Positions 58,549 through 64,000 of a stretch of DNA of 64,000 nt are shown here, one piece after another. The DNA is from Pseudonocardia xinjiangensis (GTDB lineage Bacteria; Actinomycetota; Actinomycetes; Mycobacteriales; Pseudonocardiaceae). Positions within the stretch are counted from its first letter, which is position 1. The number at the start of each line of letters is the position of its first letter. The DNA lies in NCBI RefSeq assembly GCF_012911925.1, contig NZ_JAAXKY010000007.1, forward strand, positions 1 to 64,000. Direction: 5' to 3'. The notes below the pieces were generated by a model that saw only the letters and a program-made list of their open reading frames with translations, searched no databases and was not told the DNA's origin. The translations under genes and the position numbers were made by a program.

Positions 58549-59724
58549 ATGGCTACACAGACCTTCGGCCCGTCCATGACCCCCAGTGCCGCTGCGCACC
58601 TCACCGAGGAGCAGGTCGAGGCCCTCGGCGCCGAGCTCGACGCGATCCGCGCCGAGGTGGTCGGCAGCCTCGGCGAGGCCGACGCCCGCTACATCCACCG
58701 TGTCATCGCGGTGCAGCGCGGCCTCGAGGTCGGCGGCCGCGGCGCGCTGATCTTCTCCCTGTTCCCGCCCGCCTGGGTGGCCGGCACGGCAGCGCTGTCG
58801 GTGGCCAAGATCCTCGACAACATGGAGATCGGCCACAACGTCCTGCACGGCCAGTGGGACTGGATGCGCGACCCGAAGATCCACTCGACCACCTGGGAGT
58901 GGGACCACGCGTCGCCTGCCGCGTCGTGGAAGAAGTCGCACAACTACGAGCACCACACCTTCACCAACATCCGGGGCAAGGACCGCGACCTCGGCTACTC
59001 GATCATGCGGATCACGCCCGAGCAGGAGTGGAAGCCCGCCGACCTGTTCCAGCCGCTGGTGAACCTCGGCCTCTCGATGATCTTCGAGTGGGGCATCGCG
59101 ATCTACGACGTCGAGTTCGAGAAGGTCAAGAACGGCACGAAGCCGTGGCCGCAGGCCAAGGGGGAGCTGATGGGCCTCTGGCGCAAGGCCCGGCGGCAGC
59201 TCGCCAAGGACTACGTGCTGTTCCCGCTGCTGTCCGGCCCCGGTTTCCTCAGCACGGTGGCCGCGAACGCCACGGCCAACGTCGTGCGCAACATGTGGTC
59301 GCACGCGGTGATCTTCTGCGGTCACTTCCCCGACGGTGTCGAGACGTTCGAGGAGGAGCGGCTCGACGGTGAGACGAAGGGCCAGTGGTACGTCCGGCAG
59401 ATGCTGGGGTCGGCCAACCTCTCGGGCGGCAAGCTCTTCCACCTGATGACTGGCAACCTGAGCCACCAGATCGAGCACCACCTGTTCCCCGACGTCCCGA
59501 GCAACCGGTACGCCGAGATCGCGCCGAAGGTGCAGGAGATCTGCAAGCGCTACGGCCTGCCCTACACCACCGGGTCGCTGCCGCGGCAGTACGGCAAGGT
59601 GCTCCGCAAGATCACCCGGCTGGCGTTCCCCGGCGGCGGCCCGAAGCAGCCCGCGCCCGCGCCCGCCCGGCTGCCCGTCCCGGCCGGCCGCAAGCCCTCG
59701 GCCGCGGTGCGCCTGGCCTCCTGA
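58549..59724 (+). CDS. Membrane fatty-acid desaturase (DesA3-like)
   Basis: This 391-residue diiron membrane enzyme has three histidine boxes: GHNVLHGQ (His96, His100), HNYEHHTFTN (from His131) and HQIEHHLFP (from His306). Two hydrophobic regions precede and separate them. It introduces a double bond into acyl chains, probably stearoyl-type, using electrons from the adjacent reductase. An AGGAGG ribosome binding site lies just before the ATG. The C-terminal Pro/Ala-rich tail is short. The pair matches DesA3/Rv3230c of mycobacteria in structure, though gene order differs. Confidence 0.93.
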   Translation: MATQTFGPSMTPSAAAHLTEEQVEALGAELDAIRAEVVGSLGEADARYIHRVIAVQRGLEVGGRGALIFSLFPPAWVAGTAALSVAKILDNMEIGHNVLHGQWDWMRDPKIHSTTWEWDHASPAASWKKSHNYEHHTFTNIRGKDRDLGYSIMRITPEQEWKPADLFQPLVNLGLSMIFEWGIAIYDVEFEKVKNGTKPWPQAKGELMGLWRKARRQLAKDYVLFPLLSGPGFLSTVAANATANVVRNMWSHAVIFCGHFPDGVETFEEERLDGETKGQWYVRQMLGSANLSGGKLFHLMTGNLSHQIEHHLFPDVPSNRYAEIAPKVQEICKRYGLPYTTGSLPRQYGKVLRKITRLAFPGGGPKQPAPAPARLPVPAGRKPSAAVRLAS

Positions 59725-59739
59725 CACCGGAACCACCCC

Positions 59740-59838
59740 CCGCGAGTCGCCCGTTTCGGGTGCCGAGTCGCCCCCCCAGCGGGGTGGCCTGGCGCGGAGA
59801 CTCCCGCGAGTCGCCCGTTTCCGGAGGCTGAGTCGCCC
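59740..59838. repeat. Direct repeat after the desaturase gene
   Basis: Two ~34-bp units begin with the same 18-bp CCGCGAGTCGCCCGTTTC (59740-59757 and 59804-59821) and each ends in GAGTCGCCC, 64 bp apart. Within each unit a second GAGTCGCCC repeats. It fills the short gap between the convergent desaturase and PucR genes. It may be a remnant of an intergenic repeat family or a terminator. Confidence 0.7.
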
Positions 59839-59863
59839 GTCGGCGGGCCCGTTCCGGCGGGCG

Positions 59864-61123
59864 TCAGGCCTCGGACGACGGCTCCGCCCCGGCGCAGGCG
59901 TCGGTCGACATGCGCAGGGCCACTGCCAGCTCCAGCCGGGCGGCCGGGTCGTCCAGCGCCCCGCCGAACGCGTCCCGCAGCCCGGCGAGGCGGTACCGCA
60001 CGGTCTGCGGGTGCACGTGCAGTGCCGCCGCGGTGGCGGTGATGTCGCCGTGCGCGTCGAGCCACGCCCGCAGCGTCTCCTCGCCGCGGGCGGCGGCGCC
60101 GGCCGGGAGGGCGCGCAGTGGGGCGACGGCCCGCTCGTAGATGTCGGCGGCGAGCTGAGGTTCGGCCGCGAGGAGCAGCGCGAGCAGATGCTCGTCGGCA
60201 CGGGCCAGCGTCTCGTCGGAACCCGGGTGGAGCAGGCCCGCGACGTGCAGGGGCCACGCCGCCTGCGCGCGGGCGACGGAGCGGTGGGCCTGGGCCGGGT
60301 CGACCACCGGGCCGAGCACCGCGCGCCGAACGCCCAGACCGGTGCGTATCCGGTCGAGCCAGCCGGGCCCCTCGGGTGCCGGGTCGGCGCGGAGCCCGTT
60401 GGGGCCCACGGTCTGGCCGGTGCGCCCGGCTGTGCCGACGACCCCCACGGTGACGATGACGAGACCGACCGGGTCGAGGTCGGCGGCGATCGCCGCGGGC
60501 AGCCGGGCCGCCACCGCGACGGCGTCCTCGACGACGAGTGCCGCGAGCCGCGCGGGCAGCACCCAGCCCGCCGCCGCGGCGACGCGTTCGACCTCGGCGG
60601 CTGCGGCCGGCGGGTGCCGGGCGAGCAGCTCGACGAGCGCGTGGCGGCGGGCCTGCAGCGAGCCTGCGCGGCTCGCCTCCTCGTCGGCCCAGCCGCTCAC
60701 GGACGCCGCGGTGATCTGCTCGATGTAGCCGAACAGCGCCTCGGCGAGGCTGAAGATCACCTCAGGTGGCAGCTGCCGGGCGGTGGTGCTGGAGCCGAGC
60801 CGGCGCCACATCGTCCGCGTGCCGACCTGGTACGCCGACTGCAGCGCCGCGAGCGTGCGGCCCTCGCGGTGTTCGAGCTGGCCGAGCGCCCGGTAGACCC
60901 TGGTGTCCCCGAGGGGCTCGTCGCGGCCGAGCAGGTCGATGAACTGCCCGAGCGCGACCGAGACACCCTCGGTGATCCGCGTGCCGAACCGCCCGGTCAG
61001 TGGCCGGGCGTAGTCCGCCACCTCCGCGCGTACCGCGGCGATGATCTCGTCGGTCGTCCCGGCGAGCTCCGGCCGCAGCGCCGCGCCCACCCAGCTGGGT
61101 ACCCGGGACCACGGCCGGTCCAC
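59864..61123 (-). CDS. PucR-family transcriptional regulator
   Basis: This 419-residue protein has an N-terminal helical sensory region, a GGDEF-like middle segment (LDPVGLVIVTVGVVG) and a C-terminal PucR helix-turn-helix (LRAWLDAHGDITATAAALHVH, PQTVRYRLAGLRDAFG). Such regulators respond to purine or other small molecules and fatty-acid metabolism signals. It begins with GTG 14 bp after the ACT-domain gene stop, so the two probably form an operon. It is convergent to the desaturase gene and might regulate it, by inference. Confidence 0.87.
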   Translation of the reverse strand: MDRPWSRVPSWVGAALRPELAGTTDEIIAAVRAEVADYARPLTGRFGTRITEGVSVALGQFIDLLGRDEPLGDTRVYRALGQLEHREGRTLAALQSAYQVGTRTMWRRLGSSTTARQLPPEVIFSLAEALFGYIEQITAASVSGWADEEASRAGSLQARRHALVELLARHPPAAAAEVERVAAAAGWVLPARLAALVVEDAVAVAARLPAAIAADLDPVGLVIVTVGVVGTAGRTGQTVGPNGLRADPAPEGPGWLDRIRTGLGVRRAVLGPVVDPAQAHRSVARAQAAWPLHVAGLLHPGSDETLARADEHLLALLLAAEPQLAADIYERAVAPLRALPAGAAARGEETLRAWLDAHGDITATAAALHVHPQTVRYRLAGLRDAFGGALDDPAARLELAVALRMSTDACAGAEPSSEA

Positions 61124-61137
61124 GGGTCAGCGCCCCA

Positions 61138-61794
61138 TCATTGGCTGCCGAGCACCGTCGTGACGATCCCGGCGAGGTGCGTCAGCCGGGCCAGCTCCGA
61201 CGGCCGGAACGCCGGCCCGCCCGGGCGGCCGACCACCAGCGCCCGCGGGCCCGGTCCGAACGGAGCCGCCGCGAGCTCAGTGTCGAGAGCACTCCACGGG
61301 TCGGGCACCCAGTGCGCATCCGGGTCGACGACGATCGCGCGCCGCAGCGGGAGCCACGGCAGGTCGCCCGCGCGGGTCTCCGGAGCCGCCGCACTCTCGG
61401 CCAACCGGTAGGACCGCGTGCCGTCGCGCTCGGCGACGAGTGCCCAGCCGGCCCGGAAGATTCGCGGGACGCCGTCGGCGAGCAGCTGAAGGCCGCGGGC
61501 CGGGTCGCCGGTGATCTCTTCGATCAGCTCGAGCTCCCGGTGCGTCTCGAGCTTGCCGGAGTGGGGCCGCACCGACTCGACCTCGACGCCCGGCACCGAC
61601 TCGGCCGCGGTGATCAGGACGTCCGGCGGCCGACCGGCCGGCAGCTCGACGGCCAGGTCGTCGACAGCGTGTCCGTGGGCCCGCTCGACGACGTCGACAC
61701 CGAGGATGTCGGCACCCGCGTTGCCCAGCGCCGTGGCGACGGCTCCGAGACTGCCCGGCTTGTCCGGCAGCACCACCCGGAGCAGGAACGACAC
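61138..61794 (-). CDS. ACT-domain protein (Rv3013-like)
   Basis: This 218-residue protein begins with an ACT domain ([33 protein letters not shown]), which binds amino acids or other effectors. The rest ([29 protein letters not shown] and [13 protein letters not shown]) is a conserved actinobacterial extension of unknown fold. It has GTG start 61794 with GAGAGGACG before it. Position next to ligA and gatCAB matches Rv3013 in mycobacteria. It is followed by the PucR gene. No enzymatic role is known. Confidence 0.87.
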   Translation of the reverse strand: MSFLLRVVLPDKPGSLGAVATALGNAGADILGVDVVERAHGHAVDDLAVELPAGRPPDVLITAAESVPGVEVESVRPHSGKLETHRELELIEEITGDPARGLQLLADGVPRIFRAGWALVAERDGTRSYRLAESAAAPETRAGDLPWLPLRRAIVVDPDAHWVPDPWSALDTELAAAPFGPGPRALVVGRPGGPAFRPSELARLTHLAGIVTTVLGSQ

Positions 61795-62117
61795 ACTTCA
61801 CGTCCTCTCGCGAAAAGCCCCCGAGCCGCACGGGACCGGCGCCACTCGGGTGGGCCGACGCGGCACTCCGGGCGAGATTGTGTCAGGGTGCGCCCCCTCC
61901 GGCGCAACATCTGGCGGAGGCATCTGGATCAGCGCAGATCCGGCAGCCGCGGGGCGGCGGATCCGGACGGAAGCCCGGTTGCCGGACGACTAAGCTGGAA
62001 GGCGAACGCCTGCGCCGGTGCCGCTGCGCCTGCCCGGCGCGCGGGGAGCAGGTCGCAGTGCACGCCGACACCACCCCGCAAACGCACCCTGAGCAGCATG
62101 CAACGCCCTGGAGGGAC
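61795..62117. other. Divergent intergenic region upstream of gatC
   Basis: This 323-bp region between the ACT gene and gatC has no convincing gene. A TAAGCT box (61991-61996) may be the -10 of the gatCAB promoter, giving a leader of about 115 nt. The leader contains GC-rich short repeats but no recognisable riboswitch or attenuator. GGAGGG precedes the gatC start. Confidence 0.5.
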
Positions 62118-62447
62118 ATGTCCGCCGATCCCGTGACCCCGGGTGGCGATACCGGGATCACCCGGGACGAGGTCGCGCACCTCGCCCGGCTGTCCCGGCT
62201 CGCCGTCACCGACGCCGAGCTCGACGTCTTCGCCGGTCAGCTCGAGGTGATCCTCTCTGCGGTCAGCCGCGTGGGCGAGGTCGCCGCCGACGACATCCCG
62301 CCCACGTCGCACGCGGTCCCGCTGCAGAACGTGTTCCGGCCCGACGAGCTGCGCCCCGGTCTCACCCAGGAGCAGGCGCTCGCGTGTGCCCCCGCCGCCG
62401 AGGACGGGCGCTTCCGGGTGCCCCAGATCCTGGGGGAGGAGGCATGA
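62118..62447 (+). CDS. gatC: Asp/Glu-tRNA amidotransferase subunit C
   Basis: This 109-residue subunit stabilises GatA. It shows the family pattern [53 protein letters not shown] and FRVPQIL. A GGAGGGAC ribosome binding site precedes the ATG at 62118. The stop overlaps the gatA ATG, showing translational coupling. With GatA and GatB it converts Glu-tRNA(Gln) and Asp-tRNA(Asn) to the amidated forms in organisms lacking the direct synthetases. Confidence 0.94.
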   Translation: MSADPVTPGGDTGITRDEVAHLARLSRLAVTDAELDVFAGQLEVILSAVSRVGEVAADDIPPTSHAVPLQNVFRPDELRPGLTQEQALACAPAAEDGRFRVPQILGEEA

Positions 62448-63955
62448 GCGCGGAGCTGACCCGCCTGACGGCAGCAGAGCTCGCCGAGAAGATCCACACT
62501 CGCGAGGTGTCGGCCGTCGAGGTCGCGCAGGCCCACCTGGACCGGGTCGCGGCCGTCGACGGCGAGGTGCACGCGTTCCTGCACGTGGCCACCGACGCCG
62601 CGCTGGCCTCGGCCGCGATGGTCGACGAGGGCCTGGCCGCCGGCACCGCGCCCGCGTCGCCGCTGGCGGGTGTCCCGCTGGCGCTGAAGGACGTGTTCAC
62701 CACGCTCGACATGCCCACCACGGCAGGGTCGAAGATCCTCGAGGGATGGCGTCCGCCCTACGACGCCACGGTGACGTCGCGGCTGCGCAGCGCGGGGATC
62801 ACGATCCTGGGCAAGACCAACATGGACGAGTTCGCGATGGGCTCGTCCACCGAGTACTCGGCCTACGGCGTCACCCGCAACCCGTGGGACACCAGCCGTG
62901 TCCCCGGCGGGTCCGGCGGTGGCTCGGCGGCGGCGCTGGCGTCGTTCCAGGCGCCGCTCGCGATCGGCACCGACACCGGCGGCTCGATCCGCCAGCCCGC
63001 GGCGTTCACCGGCACGGTCGGCGTCAAGCCCACCTACGGTGGTGTGTCGCGCTACGGGCTCATCGCCTGCGCCTCGTCACTCGACCAGGGCGGGCCCTGC
63101 GCGCGCACCGTGCTCGACGCGGCGCTGCTGCACGAGGTGATCGGCGGCTACGACCCGCTCGACTCCACCTCCATCGACGAGCGTGTCCCGTCGGTCGTCG
63201 AGGCGGCGCGGCTCGGGACGTCGGGCGACCTGTCGGGGCTGCGCGTCGGCGTGGTGCGCGAGCTCGGTGGCGAGGGCTACCAGGCCGGTGTCCGGGCCTC
63301 CTACGAGGAGGCGCTGCGCCAGCTGGAGAAGCTCGGCGCCGAGCTCGTCGAGGTGTCGTGCCCGCACTTCGAGTACGGGCTCGCGGCCTACTACCTGATC
63401 CTGCCGAGCGAGGTCTCCTCGAACCTCGCCCGGTTCGACGCCATGCGCTACGGCCTGCGTGTCGACAAGGGCGCGTCGGCGGAGGAGGTCATGGCGGCCA
63501 CCCGCGAGGCGGGCTTCGGGCCCGAGGTCAAGCGCCGGATCATGCTCGGCACGTACGCGCTCTCGTCGGGCTACTACGACGCCTACTACGGGCAGGCCCA
63601 GAAGGTGCGCACGCTCATCTCGCGCGACTTCGCCGCGGCGTTCGGTCAGGCCGACGTGCTCGTCTCACCGGCCACCCCCACCACCGCGTTCCCCATCGGC
63701 GACAAGGTCGACGACCCGCTCGCCATGTACCTCAACGACCTGGCCACGATCCCCACCAACCTGGCGGGCACCGCGGCGTTGTCGGTGCCGTCCGGGCTCG
63801 CCGACGGGCTGCCCGTCGGGCTGCAGGTGATGGCCCCCGCACTCGGTGAGGCCGTCATGTACCGGGTGGCGGCGGCGTACGAGGCCGCTCGCCAGGCCGA
63901 GGACGGTGGCCCGTTGATCAACCGCGTCCCTTCGCTTCCGGGAGGTGTGGCATGA
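62444..63955 (+). CDS. gatA: Asp/Glu-tRNA amidotransferase subunit A
   Basis: This 503-residue amidase generates ammonia from glutamine. The Ser-cisSer-Lys triad is intact: Lys82 ([10 protein letters not shown]), cis-Ser157 ([12 protein letters not shown]) and nucleophile Ser181 ([11 protein letters not shown]). It overlaps gatC by 4 bp and its stop overlaps the gatB ATG by 4 bp, so the three subunits are made in a coupled operon. In M. tuberculosis pfkA separates gatA from gatB, but not here. Confidence 0.96.
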   Translation: MSAELTRLTAAELAEKIHTREVSAVEVAQAHLDRVAAVDGEVHAFLHVATDAALASAAMVDEGLAAGTAPASPLAGVPLALKDVFTTLDMPTTAGSKILEGWRPPYDATVTSRLRSAGITILGKTNMDEFAMGSSTEYSAYGVTRNPWDTSRVPGGSGGGSAAALASFQAPLAIGTDTGGSIRQPAAFTGTVGVKPTYGGVSRYGLIACASSLDQGGPCARTVLDAALLHEVIGGYDPLDSTSIDERVPSVVEAARLGTSGDLSGLRVGVVRELGGEGYQAGVRASYEEALRQLEKLGAELVEVSCPHFEYGLAAYYLILPSEVSSNLARFDAMRYGLRVDKGASAEEVMAATREAGFGPEVKRRIMLGTYALSSGYYDAYYGQAQKVRTLISRDFAAAFGQADVLVSPATPTTAFPIGDKVDDPLAMYLNDLATIPTNLAGTAALSVPSGLADGLPVGLQVMAPALGEAVMYRVAAAYEAARQAEDGGPLINRVPSLPGGVA

Positions 63956-64000
63956 CTGCCCCTGCGCTGGTCGACTTCGACGAGGTCGTGGAGCGTTTCG
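63952..64000 (+). CDS. gatB: Start of Asp/Glu-tRNA amidotransferase subunit B (partial)
   Basis: Only 16 codons are in the window ([16 protein letters not shown]), beginning at an ATG that overlaps the gatA stop by ATGA. The phrase FDEVVERF matches the start of actinobacterial GatB as I recall it. The gene runs off the window edge. Identification rests mainly on position. Confidence 0.8.
   Translation, partial: MTAPALVDFDEVVERF

Noticed and set aside
61795-62117. Possible riboswitch or leader peptide before gatC
   Set aside because: The leader is GC-rich and partly self-complementary but shows no recognised riboswitch or attenuator pattern and no credible small ORF.

Overview
The window is very GC-rich, densely coded DNA from the chromosome of a high-GC actinobacterium. 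The best guess is Pseudonocardia or a close relative in the Pseudonocardiales. This rests on codon use, many GTG starts, a recurring leaderless-type promoter pattern, GlgE-pathway genes, a MacS/MacR-like two-component pair, and a right half whose gene order resembles M. tuberculosis Rv3034c to Rv3011c, recalled from memory. There are no rRNA or tRNA genes, insertion sequences, phage genes or CRISPR arrays.

Region 1 (0-8 kb) is accessory. It holds a MarR gene beside a thiamine-binding-type protein, a small membrane protein, an SCO6745-type protein, a thioredoxin-TPR protein, a MarR/FAD-monooxygenase pair with a striking 31-bp operator, adenosine deaminase preceded by a possible 25-codon ORF, and a secreted zinc-peptidase lipoprotein.

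Region 2 (8-29 kb) is dominated by alpha-glucan metabolism. The genes treS, pep2 and glgB lie together on the minus strand, glgE follows, glgP diverges from glgE, and glgX lies 6 kb further on. TreS and Pep2 convert trehalose to maltose-1-phosphate. GlgE polymerises it and GlgB branches the polymer. GlgP and GlgX degrade it. Between these genes are a GT87-type membrane glycosyltransferase, an internally duplicated unknown protein, two TetR/enzyme pairs with palindromic operators, a berberine-bridge-type FAD oxidase, a secreted DUF6454-like protein and an FmdB-type zinc ribbon.

Region 3 (29-36 kb) holds an orphan ABC ATPase, an enoyl-CoA hydratase, a methyltransferase, a MacS/MacR-like two-component system whose kinase is frameshifted at the H-box, a LuxR protein with a degenerate receiver, and a nucleoside hydrolase/ribokinase pair.

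Region 4 (36-41 kb) resembles the mycobacterial methylglucose lipopolysaccharide locus: a hexapeptide acyltransferase, an Rv3032-like GT4 enzyme, a GH57 branching enzyme and an Rv3030-like methyltransferase.

Region 5 (41-44.6 kb) has a frameshifted SHOCT-domain membrane protein, a double-DUF302 lipoprotein and small unknown proteins.

Region 6 (44.6-64 kb) is core chromosome: etfBA, an OlsB/OlsA-like acyltransferase pair, iscS-mnmA, a DUF1206 protein, a MetE-like protein, a class V aminotransferase, ligA with an unusual disordered insertion, a BKACE-type protein, a ferredoxin-reductase/desaturase pair, an ACT-PucR pair, and gatC-gatA-gatB, with gatB cut by the window edge.

No clearly new multi-gene system was found. 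The most unusual items are two genes broken at simple G/C tracts, two copies of an interspersed palindromic element, the 160-bp antisense overlap of two disordered protein tails (GT87 and GlgB), the consistent leaderless-start architecture, the LigA insertion, and the close packing of two alpha-glucan pathways.
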